Shown here: positions 12,126 through 22,190 of the stretch, piece after piece
Layout: every line of letters begins with the position of its first letter
Position numbering within the stretch: position 1 is the first letter of the stretch
Assembly (NCBI GenBank): GCA_023374045.1
Contig: CM041777.1
Location: forward strand, 110,387,588-110,451,587
Direction of reading: 5' to 3'
Length of the DNA: 64,000 nt
Origin: Limonium bicolor
Taxonomy: Eukaryota > Streptophyta > Magnoliopsida > Caryophyllales > Plumbaginaceae
Position numbers and translations under genes: made by a program
Notes under the pieces: model-generated
The model's input: the letters and a program-made list of their open reading frames with translations, nothing else
Database searches by the model: none
Told to the model about the DNA's origin: nothing

Positions 12126-13611
12126 TTCTCCCTGATCATGCATTTACCCCTCTTCTTTTGAACCCATTTTGCAGGCTCTAAGCCTTTTTGGTTTATGGCG
12201 CTAAGGAAGTTTTTGTCTTATACTTCCGGTTGCCACTTTTGTAGGCCTATTCGCCACTCGGTATATAGGTAACTATATACCAATCTGTACAGTTACATTT
12301 TCTCAGCATATATTTACCCCTTTACAAAAAAAAAATCTATTGTCTTTACATAAACTAATCTTCTTTGTTTTCTTGCAGGGAAATCGGTAATGGGTGCTCC
12401 ATTTGACTGAATTACTTGATACCTTATCATATAATACATGATAGGATGAGTCATTATCTATAAGGAAATTTTCTAGGCCAAAACTAGTCAATATAGACCA
12501 AAAATGGCGCCTACAATGGAGACTAGATGGGGTTGATTTTTGATTTAATTACTGTCACATTATATTTACTAAGACCATATTATAACATGTAATAGGTTCC
12601 AGCATTTATTTGGTACATTTATACTAAGGTAAAAGATGAAAGTTTTAAGGTAAAAATGCTGATTTTAGGTACCTTTTTGATCCAAAAATTGCCCCCACTT
12701 GTACTATGAATTTAGTACTGGCATTAATTGATTTAGATGTTCAATTTATCCCCTTTCAATATTATCAACTCGTGGCTCCTCAAAAGCTTCAAGGTAATTG
12801 CGTAAAACGCGTTTTTGTGACACCCGAAGGTGCGTTTTTGTGCTTTAAGGATATTTTGGAATATAAGTAGTCTCTATGAGTTACAAGTGTTTATAAACAT
12901 TGTTTATAGTCAATAATAATATATTAAGGTGTTACATTGAGTTATGTGGGGTTATATCAACTCATAACTCAATTTCCGGGCTACCGAGACACTCCCGGGG
13001 CAAAAAGGAGCGTTAAGAAATTCGTCCGAGCACTTTGTTTATTTTTGTGAAAGTCTCGAGAATCCTCTTTGTAATGATGAATATTAGTGATAGGAACTCT
13101 AAGAATGATTTATATTGGAGTTTGTGCCACTTCGGTACCTCTCCGGGGCATTCCCGGGGGTTTATGGGGCCCTCAACGGGAACCTCCGAGAACTTTGTCT
13201 TTAACTGAAATTTATCTTGAGAACTTCATCTTAAATGTTCATTAAAGTGTTATTGTGCATTTAGAATGAAGTGTAATGCTTTACTTTATTTAATAAAGTA
13301 TTTCTGGGACTTTCGGGCCTTGAGGGGCCCTTAAGGGAACTCCCGGGCATATTGTATTTTTGCTCATTTCTAACTGAGAACTTGTGTTTTGAAGGTCATA
13401 AAATGATCCTTGATTAACTTCATATGATGTTCATAGCTTATATAACTTGGTTAGCTTAAGGTCGGGCTTTAACGCTCGTTTTGACCTTATGGAGTTTAGG
13501 TGCGTTTTAACGCCCAAGTATTTATATACTTTTCTTAGGGTTTAATAATCCCATAAATAATACTTATTCATCATTATTTAATTATTTAAAGGTTAGGGGT
13601 ATTTCAAATAT

Positions 13612-13692
13612 AGCTAAAGTATAAAAATGAGTATGAAAAGTGTTGATAATACATATGAAATATACCCCTAAAGCATGCTCACTTGTACACTC
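13612..13692. repeat. Right arm of the inverted repeat, second part
   Basis: Starts AGCTAAAGTATAAAAATGAG and matches the reverse complement of about 880-960 (AGCTAAAGTGAAGAAATGAG). It resumes exactly where the arm was cut at 2614, after one copy of AATAT. Similarity ends near 13692. Confidence 0.8.
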
Positions 13693-14161
13693 ATCAGCAA
13701 AGCATGAGGGGTGGCATGAGGAGGTTCTAGACTGAAAATTATCTACAGAAGACTAATGCAACATTGGTATAGCTAGAAGTATGGCGCAGCTATGGGATAC
13801 ATGACACATACGTTTTTATTAATGGTTGTTTGACAGTTGGGGATAGCTATGACCTTGTTATAGTGTGTTGGCAAGCACACAATTTGGTTTATGTTATGAA
13901 AATCAAAGGGGATTGAGCTCATCTTTCAACTGGGATTGTTGAAGCATGGGCCATGTGAAGTTTGGTGTCAAGTGTGTGTTAGCTGTGGGTTGTAATGATG
14001 AAGGTAGTGTGGATTATGATGTAAAGTTAGTACCGGATAATGTTCTAAATCTAGTGATAGGTATTGAGGTTATAGTGTGGGGTTTTGAATCAAGGGATTG
14101 ATGGTAACAGTAATGCACATATGTTGGGTAATCTAGATAGAATGACTAGAGATGAAATACT
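13693..14161. other. Spacer with no supported gene
   Basis: AT-rich sequence between the inverted-repeat arm and the MULE. Only short frames without recognisable motifs are present, and no LTR end, TSD or RNA gene was seen. Confidence 0.5.
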
Positions 14162-14564
14162 TTGGATTAAGAGTGTTCGTTTTTGCAGTCGGTTTTTTAG
14201 AATTTACAGTCATTTTCACAGTCAATTTTTTAGATTTCGCAGTCATTTAAAAAAATATGCAGTCAGATTTTTGTAATTTGCAGTCATAAAAAAATACACT
14301 TATATATAAGCATCAAAGGTGTTAATGAAACTATTGCACTCAAACTTCCAAATGGAGAAGAAAGAAAATGTAGAGAGAGGAAAACAAACGGTTGGAGATA
14401 AAATACGATTTAGGCTCAATCAGAAGAGGAAAGAGAGGAAACGACAGTGGAAATCGAACAATGAAAAATAATTCGATCTGAACGAACCATATAATGAAGA
14501 AACTGCGTTCTCGGACGATCCAACGGTAAATTTTAATCAAAATGTCGCAATTTTTTACGTTTTC

Positions 14565-14802
14565 GTCCGTTTAACGTCGTCCGTTTTGTAACATCCGTTT
14601 TATATCGTCCTTTTTGCGTCGTCCGTTTTTTACCGTCCGTAACGGACTAAATTGCATAACGTCCGTAACGGACGTCGCCTATTACACTCTGTAACGGACT
14701 AAATTATCGTGTCCGTAATTCGGACGTTTCAGATGAGTCCGTAACGGACCTCTTGAATGAAGTCTGTAACGGACGTTAATAAAACAGTCCGTAACGGACA
14801 GA
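14565..14802. repeat. GTCCGTAACGGAC dyad array, left subterminal
   Basis: About ten degenerate and exact copies of a short dyad, typically GTCCGTAACGGAC, at irregular spacing. They lie between the left terminal repeats and the transposase start. A matching array occupies 19499-19759 at the other end of the MULE. Each copy is self-complementary, so the array could form hairpins or bind a dimeric protein such as the transposase; that role is inference. Confidence 0.85.
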
Positions 14803-14834
14803 TGTGCAGATTTTGTCACTTCTTTTGTTGACAC

Positions 14835-16411
14835 ATGTTTACTCCTACTTTTTGTCAGGCTTCAGTCCCACCTCATGACTCCCCTGCTCATCATGATTCA
14901 CCCTTTGAACTTCCTGAAGACGAATGGATCGATACTACTCATGTATTTCAAACCAATCAATTTTTTCCTACTAAGCAAGCCGCTGTTGAATGGGTGGACA
15001 TTGTAGGGCGGCAAAAGGGTCGTGAGTGGATGGTGGTGACCATAGTCCAGACAAGTACAGATGACCTAGTAGTACTTACGTGTGAGCGGTACTGGCATCC
15101 ACGAAGAGTTAAAGCTGATGATGATTATGTGCAGCGAGGACGTACCTCCTCGAAGAAGTGCTCATGTCCATTCCGTATACGTGGCAAGTGCACTCATAAA
15201 GGATGGAAATTGGTTGTGAAGGATGGACGACACAACCACTACTTGCCTAAGCTGCCAGAGGGACATTTTAGTAGACATCCATTGACAGATGATGAGTTGA
15301 AAGCAGTTCGTCATTTTCATATGGTAGGTACTCCCCCACGTGAGCAGTGGTTGCGAATGAAGGAACAAAATCCGAATCTATTCATTGGTATCAACTTCAT
15401 ATACAATTTGAACAAGAAGTTGACAAAGGAGCATAAGGGGGGACGACCAGTTATGCAAGTGCTTGTTGATGACCTTGAGCAACACAAGTATCACGTATTT
15501 TGTGACGGCCGTCGAGGTTTGTTTCTGCCATCATATCATTTAAGTTCTGTTACGTTTTAAACTATTCCTATTATTAAATTCTTTTTTTTCATTTTGTACA
15601 GACGATAAGGATGTTACCGGGTATGTTATGTTTGCCAGCCCAACATCTGTGAAGCTTTTCAATGCGTTCCCTTATGTCATCATCATTGATGCTACATACA
15701 AGACAAATGTATATAAGATGCCGCTTGTAGAGATAGTAGGAATGACTTCTGCTGGGAAGAATTTCAACATTGCATATGCATTTGTATGTAATGAGGACGA
15801 AGCAGGGTACACTTGGGTTTTGAAAAACTTGAGGGAGTTATTGATTCAAGGACGTGAGCCGTCTGTGTTTGTGACTACAGGGAGCTGGTCTTATGAAAGC
15901 TCTACCTTCTATTTTCCCCCATGTGCCTCATCTACTATGTCGTTGGCACATTAACACCAATGTTGATTTGAATGCAAAGAGGTTCTTCCACTAGACAGGT
16001 GAAGTGGCTGAGGCTACTAAACATTGGTTTAAGGTAGTCAAGAGTACGACGGAGGTGCATTTCAGGGAGGAGTATGCACACATGAGGAACGTCTATGAAA
16101 AGAAAGGGAAGCTTGACTGGATAAAATATCTGGATGACACTTACCTCGTTTACAAAGAAAAGTTCGTTGAATGTTGGACAAATGAAGTATCACATTTTGG
16201 AAACTGCACAACAAATAGGTATGTGTGACATACTTATTCTTGATTTTCAATTTAATGTGTTGTTCATTTCCAATGACAATGAAAGATGCTCATTAATAGT
16301 TAATGTGACAGAGCTGAGAGCTCACACGCAGCACTCAAGATTTGGCTTCAGTCTTCCCAAATGAAGTTGCACATGCCTACCATTCAGAGATAACAATGGC
16401 TGGGGTCATGC
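14835..16411 (+). pseudogene. MuDR-type MULE transposase, three exons, frameshifted
   Basis: Exon 1 (14835-15516) starts at an ATG and encodes the N-terminal DNA-binding part, with TKQAAVEWVDIVGRQKGRE, KKCSCPFRIRG and VVKDGRHNH, the FAR1/MuDR-like Cys-His pattern. An 85-bp intron (15517-15601, GT-AG) joins in frame to exon 2, with MFASPTSVKLFNAFPYV, then IIIDATYKTN, which holds the first catalytic Asp. The second Asp region is damaged: near 15880-15905 the frame slips and VTD reads VTT, after which ALPSIFPHVPHLLCRWHINTN continues in another frame, with a TAG at 15992. A second intron (16219-16311) joins TTNR to AESSHAALKIW, the conserved E-containing block. Transposases of this family cut and paste DNA through a DDE RNase H-like fold. 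This copy should be inactive. Confidence 0.88.
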
Positions 16412-16604
16412 GTGCTCGGAGGTGCTTTATATGTGTCATGTCGGTAATCATTTCATACGTGTTGATATGGCAGATAATGCACCCATACCTCCCCTTTATT
16501 TGACATGGGGGAGAGTTAGAGATCCCTTAGTTCAAGGTTGGGATGAGGCATATCATCAGTGGATCACACTCTGGAGGGAGAAGTATCCGTCACGTCGAAG
16601 TTAG
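16380..16604 (+). pseudogene. OTU-like cysteine protease C-terminal remnant of the MULE
   Basis: The frame around 16400-16604 reads DNNGWGHACSEVLYMCHVG, then NHFIRVDMADNAPIPPLY and WGRVRDP, and ends at TAG after SRRS. The pattern GNHF followed by an aliphatic-V-D/L stretch and PxPP resembles the C-terminal half, with the active-site His, of the OTU-like region found downstream of some plant MULE transposases. The Cys-containing N-terminal half is absent or lost in the short gap after the transposase stop at about 16411. The assignment rests on motif memory and is tentative. Confidence 0.45.
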
Positions 16605-17077
16605 GAGGAAAAAGCTCACTTTCAGCACACTTTTGGGTCCAAGAGTTCCTATATATACCTTGGATTAACGTACATAGCTTGCTCTTTTAATAAGTAAAAG
16701 CTCACTCTGAGCACACTTTTGTGTAAATGGTTTAACAGTCTTGTTGAGAGATGCAAGCGAGTCATGCCACTTTTGCTTGGCACGTGGGAAGCTTTTGTAG
16801 GTCCCCCTTCCCCTTAGCATTTTGTAAATCTTTCAACAGAGCTACGAATCTTGAAGCTCATATTCAAGCTAATGTGGGGAGAGTAGAAAGTTATATAGGT
16901 GTATGGTGTAATGACTGCAAAACCCAGCCGGTCCAAAGCATATTGAGATAGTCTTTTTAACAAACATCCAACAAACAGTCATAAAACTCACAATATAGTC
17001 TCCGAAGTAATAGTCATGAAATCAACAACAATAAAGCATAACTAAAAATATCCAACAACCCTTCCATAGCAACCAGC

Positions 17078-19458
17078 CTACCTACCCCTATGACCCCTCT
17101 GCAGCTGTGGCATAGTTACCCCCCCCCCCCCCGATCTGCCACCCCCTCTAGAACCTCTACCTCTACCAGCCCCCCTACTTTGCGACCCGCTGGATGTACC
17201 AGGCCTCTCAGTCTGCGGTGTGATCCGGAAGTGCTGAACCTGTCCCAACATCTGATCAAAAGAATGCTGAAACTGGGACAACTCATCAGGCGACATCTGA
17301 GCGAGCCATCCGTCTGGGTGTGGGGCCGGGAAGTATGGATCCATCAGCTGCGCAATAGTAGTGAGCGTCACCTGTGGATGTAATAGTATGAAAAGTATAT
17401 AGATTAGTTTCTAATAATTGATTGTTATAAAGTACGAATAAATTAATATAACAACTTACAGTAGGATCAGCAGGCGGGGTTGCAGCACCACCAGAAGGGA
17501 TGATCCTCGGGTGGGTCCGAGCAAGGTACCACTCCAGGTAATCTGCCTCCACATCATCACCAGCAGAAGCGTGTCGTGAGTTAAGAAACTCAGTGGCATA
17601 CATGTTAGATTGACTGCTCCATAGCGCTGGTGATGCAACATGCTCAACAATGTAGTCTCTGCCGGTCCTCTTCCGTATAGCCTGATATGGCCATAGAGGG
17701 GGAGTGGAGGGAATAACCTGGACCAAGCCGAACTGCCTCAGACACCGGTTCGGATGGTAAGGCTCTACAATATCCATCATGTGTAGATGCCCAAACCATC
17801 GGGACCGACCCTGCTCAACACGCCATGCATCCACTTCGAATGGTGTCCACATAACCTTATCATTTAGATTTTATCTCTATTTGTCAACTAATTCTAACAA
17901 GTTAATAATAAACTAATTTTAATTAATGGTACTGAGTACCCTACCTGGTCAGATGTAAGAGCATCCAAACGTCGCCGGTACTCCACCAGTCTGCTGTTGT
18001 CTGAACTATGTCGACCCTCAATCTTCACGAACCTCGCAGCAGATGGGACAGGTGAGGCGGTATTCACCATCAGACGACGGCAAATACCTGGAAAGTACTC
18101 ATAGATCCAGCACTGTAACATTTAAAAATATCATACTATTTTTGACAATTGTAATGCGGGAAGAAAATTATCAAGATAATTTATAATACTATTTATACCT
18201 GCAATAGGGTAAGACACCCAGCGATGGTCCTCGCCTCGCACGAGAAGATACACCAAGGTGTCTGTAGAGGTAGGCCAGTGTAGCAGCACCCCACGCATAG
18301 TTGAGATGGAGTCAATGTCCTGTAGGGGCCAGCAGGTGTATGGGCGTATCCTATCATTCCCCTTGTCGGGGAACAATGTGCAACCGATCAAGTAGTACAG
18401 ATAGCCACGAGCCTCGCTAGCGTAAGTGGCATCTATGTGGCCACACCAATCCCTAATCTTACTGTAGGGGACGCCACCCTTGTAATACCACCTCTGCTCC
18501 TTCACCATACCGACGGAAGGAAGGCCTACAACCTCAGCAAGTGCAGCTAGCGCACAATCCAATGTCAGCTCTGGTGGCGCTGCACCTCCACGTAACTCCT
18601 CGGGGGCCTCAAAAGCAACTGCTCTCCCCTGAATCGAAAGGCCCATGATGTGATAGACGTCATGTAAAGTGATCGTCATCTCACCAAAAGGTAGGTGGAA
18701 GGTGTTGGTGTCCGGCTGCCACCTCTCCACGAAAGCAGATATCAGCGCCATATCAAAATATCCATGGGAGCAGTCGTGAAGATGTGCTAGCCCACTATCT
18801 CTCACTACCTCCTTAGCCCTCTCATGGTTAAAGAGGTCAATATGCCACTTCTCCAGTAAAGGGCCTCTAGTGATAAATGACAAACAACCACGCTCCTAGA
18901 GATATATCGATTTTATAAGTCCACAAACTACAGTTAACATAAAAAAATATATTTAAAACAAATGTTAGAGATACATACCACTCCTCGCCACACATCCAAC
19001 GCCACATGTCCACCAAAGTTACGTAGCAGACTAGCATCAGAAGGACCACCAGGAATCGGAACGGACTCCGGAGTGATGAACCAATCGGTGGGTATCTGAC
19101 CCCCAGCTGATGTCGCACCCCCACCGGCAGTAAGGGCTAACTGATGTCCGGCCGTCTGCTGGTCCACATCATCATCATCATCATCATCGTTAGAATCATC
19201 GCTATCGTCATGATCAGATGCGAATCGCCTCCTCGGTGACGATGGCTGCTGATCAGCAGGGAATAGATCAGAAGTGCCAACAACAGGAGGATGGGGAGAT
19301 GAGGCAGCAAGTGACTGTGATACCGATGGCCGGTCTGCAACGCGCTTGGACCGCCTCTCCATTTCCATTTGCTCCCGAGCAGATCGTGTGACCTTCTTCC
19401 TCTTAGGAACGCTAGAGGAACAATCTACTGTCGCTTTTTGTTTGTCCTTGCGGTTCAT
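17078..19458 (-). pseudogene. Plant mobile domain (PMD) protein gene of the MULE, five exons
   Basis: Exons on the minus strand: 19458-18979, 18895-18199, 18112-17945 (approximate), 17855-17460 and 17371-17078, all with GT-AG borders. Exon 1 starts at ATG (MNRKDKQKATV) and is basic, then acidic (a poly-Asp run at about 19165-19185). Exons 2-4 carry the PMD fold (aminotransferase-like, PF10536 type): RGPLLEKWHIDLFNHE, TFHLPFGEMTITLHDVYHIMG, GNDRIRPYTCWPLQDIDSI, CWIYEYFPG and LRQFGLVQVIP. Exon 5 is a Gly/Arg-rich tail. In exon 2 the frame slips by one base near 18303 and again near 18235; with both slips allowed the expected block ending LTLLQ joins CWIYEYFPG in phase. PMD proteins occur in transposons and in host MAIN/MAIL silencing factors; here the position inside MULE ends argues for an element-borne gene. 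Whether the two slips are real or sequencing errors is unclear. Confidence 0.85.
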
Positions 19459-19881
19459 CTGTAAAACAACTAGAGTCAGTAACCAAAAAAAAAACATACA
19501 GTCCGTAACGGACCTATGTTCATTACGTCCGTAACGGACCCCAAGAATATAGTCCGTAACGGACTATTAGGTCAACGGTCCGAAACAGACAGAAAAGATT
19601 AGTCCGTAAAACGGACGATTCGTAGGAGTCCGTTTTTCGGACCACTTTTAAGAAGTCCGTAAAATGGACCAGTTTGTTACGGCCCGTTTTAAACGATCCG
19701 TTACGGACTGTTTAAAACGGACTGTAACAAACTGGTCCGTTTTACGGACTGAAAATAACATTTTTTTTTTCTTTTTTTGATTTTAAGCTTGATTTGAGTT
19801 AAATTTGATCTAAATCATCTTCAAAACTATACCTAATCATACAATAGTATGATACAATGAAATAGGAGGGTAAACAGTTAC
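19459..19881 (-). other. Probable 5' UTR intron of the PMD gene containing the dyad array
   Basis: On the minus strand a donor CTTAAG|GTAACTG lies at about 19881 and an acceptor GTTTTACAG directly precedes the start codon at 19458. This would place the whole right-hand GTCCG array in a leader intron. It is a prediction from splice-site sequence only. Confidence 0.5.
19499..19759. repeat. GTCCGTAACGGAC dyad array, right subterminal
   Basis: Nine or more copies of GTCCGTAACGGAC and variants such as GTCCGTAAAACGGAC, mirroring the left array at 14565-14802. It sits between the PMD start codon and the right terminal repeats. Confidence 0.85.
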
Positions 19882-19991
19882 CTTAAGTGCTTCAAACGGA
19901 AGTTGGGCGAACGAGATGTTAGAGAGGTTTTGGAATCTGATTTTTTTTGCGCGAAATAGAAATGAGAGAGGAGAGAGATTGAGAGTTGGGA

Positions 19992-19999
19992 TATATATA
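19992..19999 (-). promoter_or_regulatory. Candidate TATA box of the PMD gene
   Basis: TATATATA followed on the minus strand by a CT-rich leader (CTCTCAATCTCTCTCC). It lies about 110 bases upstream of the predicted donor of the leader intron and just inside the right terminal repeats. Confidence 0.5.
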
Positions 20000-20149
20000 G
20001 TCATTTTTTTTGTTTTTTTTTTGCGACTGCGTATTCTATAATATTAACTGTATTTGATGACTACAAATTTTAAAAAAATGACTGCAATTTTATTAAAATG
20101 ACTGCAAAAACTAGAATACTGACTGCAAAACCCAACCGAGTTGGAGTAA

Positions 20150-21050
20150 TCATACTCTTGTGTATTGACTTTTTGTGATCCTTAATGAATGATGTTATTT
20201 CCTTTAAAAAAAAGCGCGCACTTACAAGACATGATAATATAATATAACAAAAGGATTTACTTGGTTTAACGATATCCAATCTAACTTATATGGCCTATAT
20301 CAACGGTGCAAAAGATAAATAAGGCCCATTGTTTTGCACTTTTATGAAAACTTATTTGCTTTAATATATGTATATAGTACTAAAATCCTATCCTTGTAAA
20401 TAGTGTCAAGGTGTCTCATTGGGTGGAAGTGGGAACCACCCTAATTAGTGATGGAATGGTGGGCATACCGTCATCGTGTCGTCTTGCACATTATACCAAT
20501 TAAGCCGGCATTAATTTGTTTTGATAGTAGTCGGGGTCCACTCCTCAATACACCTATTATATTAAAAGTTCCTGTTTTTTATTTTATAACCTTTAATTCT
20601 GTCGTTTCTTTAATTTACCATGTCGTCTCCTTCCGGGATCGTCTGAACTTTCCCGTCGGTCGTCGACATAGCTAGAACCGGCAGAAGTCGTCGCTCAGAT
20701 GAGTCAAGATTGTTTGGTCGGACATCGTAAAAAATATATATTGACCCAGCCCGCCGGTCGATTCAATCCATCTTATGTGTGACTAAGCTATAAGAGGTAG
20801 CATCTATAATGGAATAACATGATCATGTGTATATTATTATTGTAAAATTACATCACTAGAACTAGCATACATATATCGAATAACATGGTACAACTGTACA
20901 AGTTAAGCTAGCTGCAGGAAGTAGTACTAGTACAATCGATATATGCCTGGGCCTGAGGCCTCATCATAATAAACGTACAACAACACACAACCTCAGTTAA
21001 TATACAATTTGACAAAATTGTTGTGGAAATTGCTGGTTCTTACAAAATCA
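20150..21050. other. Spacer with no supported gene
   Basis: Unique-looking AT-rich sequence after the MULE. Frames are short and lack recognisable domains. No repeat ends or RNA genes were seen. Confidence 0.5.
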
Positions 21051-21053
21051 AGA

Positions 21054-21059
21054 TTTATT
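21054..21059 (-). terminator. Polyadenylation signal overlapping the stop of the small gene
   Basis: AATAAA on the minus strand overlaps the TAA stop of the 70-codon reading frame. The position is earlier than usual for a plant mRNA, so a different downstream signal may be used. Confidence 0.4.
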
Positions 21060-21270
21060 AAGAGATGAGACCAGGGTAAGAGAAAGGAATCCTTGAAGCC
21101 AAAGCGTTGTTCCTCCTTCTTATCCTTCTGCTGTTGTTGTTGTTGCTGGTGGGTTCGAATTCAGAAGAGGGGATAATAGTTGCTTGTTCAAATGCGATAG
21201 AGACAGAGACAACAAACTCAACAGCAAGCCTAACAAGTCTGAAACACATCTCCAGTTTTTGCATCACCAT
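21058..21270 (-). CDS. Small unrecognised protein, 70 residues, candidate host gene
   Basis: The frame starts MVMQKLEMCFRLVRLAVEF and ends RIPFSYPGLIS. Residues about 9-27 are mostly hydrophobic (LVRLAVEFVVSVSIAFEQA), possibly a helix or weak signal anchor. Residues about 42-57 are Asn- and Arg-rich (SNNNNSRRIRRRNNA), and a Pro-containing tail follows. This arrangement is seen in small secreted plant peptides, but no known family motif (CLE, IDA, PIP, DVL, RALF) was recognised. A TATA box lies about 95 bases upstream and a possible AATAAA lies at the stop. There is no transposon signature in the surrounding 1 kb. The plus-strand frame at 21107-21412 is its antisense shadow and is Leu-repeat rich. 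The function is unknown. Confidence 0.55.
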   Translation of the reverse strand: MVMQKLEMCFRLVRLAVEFVVSVSIAFEQATIIPSSEFEPTSNNNNSRRIRRRNNALASRIPFSYPGLIS

Positions 21271-21361
21271 AACTGTCGTCGTTTCAGCTAGCTCTCTCCT
21301 TACTTACTTTATATTGCGTCTTTCGGGGTTTGTAATTGTATATACTCCCCGCGCTTGCTCC

Positions 21362-21370
21362 CTTTATATA
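21362..21370 (-). promoter_or_regulatory. Candidate TATA box of the small gene
   Basis: TATATAAAG on the minus strand, about 92-100 bases upstream of the ATG at 21270. The interval to the ATG carries GAGAGAGCTAGCTGAAACGA, plausible as a plant 5' UTR. Confidence 0.55.
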
Positions 21371-22185
21371 ATAAGATGTGGAAAGTGCATGCGATCTTAT
21401 CCAGTAAATTAAGATGGTTGTTTACATAAATAAAGATTGATTGGTTGACACCTGCTATAACAAGTCACGGACCCCATCAATCAGTATGCAAGTAGCTAGC
21501 TACAACCAACATCACATGAGTTTAAAACAATTGAATATTGATCAACTACACGACATGTATAACTCTGTCACAATCTTTTCCTCACGCGCGCTTTTCATTA
21601 CCCCTTTCCCTTTCGCAACCATGCATCACTTATTGATGGTTGTGTCGTTTGTTAATTAATAATTAATGGTTGCAACATACACAATTTTGATTTGTGGACT
21701 AAAGTTTTTAGTCTTGCGGTTCAGTTTAGGCGCATAAACGCTTCAAATTATTACACCCCAACCCCAGGTATATACTATATCTGACCCCCCGTCCATATAT
21801 CTGGCCTTTGAGTGCGTCAAAGGTCGAACTAACCCTTTTGATTAATGCTTGCTTGTGTTCGATCTTTGCCTTTTTGACCTTCTACTTCGGTCGGACACAT
21901 ATTCTACTATATCTTGTCGACCAAATAATTAATCATAATAATTGCTTCATCAATTAACACCTTTTAGTTGCTAGTTAATTAATACTTGCTCATTCATGAT
22001 ACACATACGGTTAAGGCAAATAATACTCTAGGCTAATGTCTCAACTCTGAAGCTACCTAGTTCAACCTTATCTCCTCTAAACTGCTGCAACCGGCCAAAC
22101 CAAAAGCGTGTGGCTTGAAATGCACCTACTACTTTTTTTTTGCGTTACTTAAAATACTACTACTGTAATATAAGAGACAAAGTGT
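21371..22185. other. Spacer with no supported gene
   Basis: AT-rich sequence up to the Copia insertion site. It contains a short duplicated AATTAATAATTAATGG motif near 21654 and no recognisable coding or RNA feature. Confidence 0.5.
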
Positions 22186-22190
22186 AAAAT

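Larger units (their letters stand above)
6454..12335 (+). mobile_element. Nearly full-length L1-type LINE (about 5.9 kb)
   Basis: The element has a GC-rich 5' region from about 6490, an ORF1-like part (DUF4283 plus CCHC knuckle), an ORF2 with endonuclease, RT and zf-RVT, a 3' UTR from 12126, and a 10-A tail. A 12-bp TSD flanks it. Its GC content is much higher than the AT-rich LTR it inserted into. Only a few lesions are seen: a stop in ORF1, a homopolymer indel near 7740, and frameshifts at about 11480 and between 11720 and 11870. It may therefore be fairly young, but this copy should not be autonomous. Confidence 0.92.
6442..12347. repeat. 12-bp target-site duplication flanking the LINE
   Basis: TCTATTGTCTTT occurs at 6442-6453 and again at 12336-12347, directly after the A-run at 12326-12335. 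These are the hallmarks of target-primed reverse transcription and fix the LINE borders at 6454 and 12335. Confidence 0.9.
2615..13606 (-). mobile_element. Solo Gypsy (Tekay-like) LTR, interrupted by a LINE
   Basis: On the plus strand the unit starts TGTAACACCCCTAATCC and ends GGTTAGGGGTATTTCA; read on the minus strand it is TGAAATACCCC...GGGGTGTTACA, the same end type as the LTRs at 36668 and 46548. It is flanked by the 5-bp TSD AATAT (2610-2614 and 13607-13611). The flanking inverted-repeat arm is continuous once the unit is removed, which confirms both borders. Subtracting the LINE and its duplicated target leaves about 5,098 bp. No gag-pol lies inside and there is only one LTR-like unit, so a solo LTR from LTR-LTR recombination is the simplest reading. 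A conserved hairpin sits at 2967-2980 and another at about 2709-2743. Confidence 0.85.
14171..20140. mobile_element. Mutator-like element (MULE) carrying transposase and plant mobile domain genes
   Basis: The two ends are inverted relative to each other and built from GCAGTC/GACTGC units spaced about 20 bp apart: five or six copies at 14188-14290 and the mirror at 20030-20130. The outermost bases read GTTCGTTTTTGCAGTC on the left and, reverse complemented, GTTGGGTTTTGCAGTC on the right. Candidate 9-bp duplications TTGGATTAA (14162-14170) and TTGGAGTAA (20141-20149) differ at one base; 9 bp is the usual MULE length. Inside are a MuDR-type transposase on plus and a plant mobile domain gene on minus, transcribed toward each other. 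Both genes carry small indels, so the copy is probably non-autonomous now. Confidence 0.82.

Noticed and set aside
14565..19759. GTCCG arrays as a possible CRISPR array
   Set aside because: Copies are short, self-complementary and irregularly spaced, spacers are not uniform, and the setting is plant nuclear transposons.
21107..21412. Plus-strand frame with a run of leucines resembling a signal peptide
   Set aside because: It is antisense to the better supported minus-strand frame, starts at a TTG, and the leucine run comes from the Asn/Arg codons opposite.
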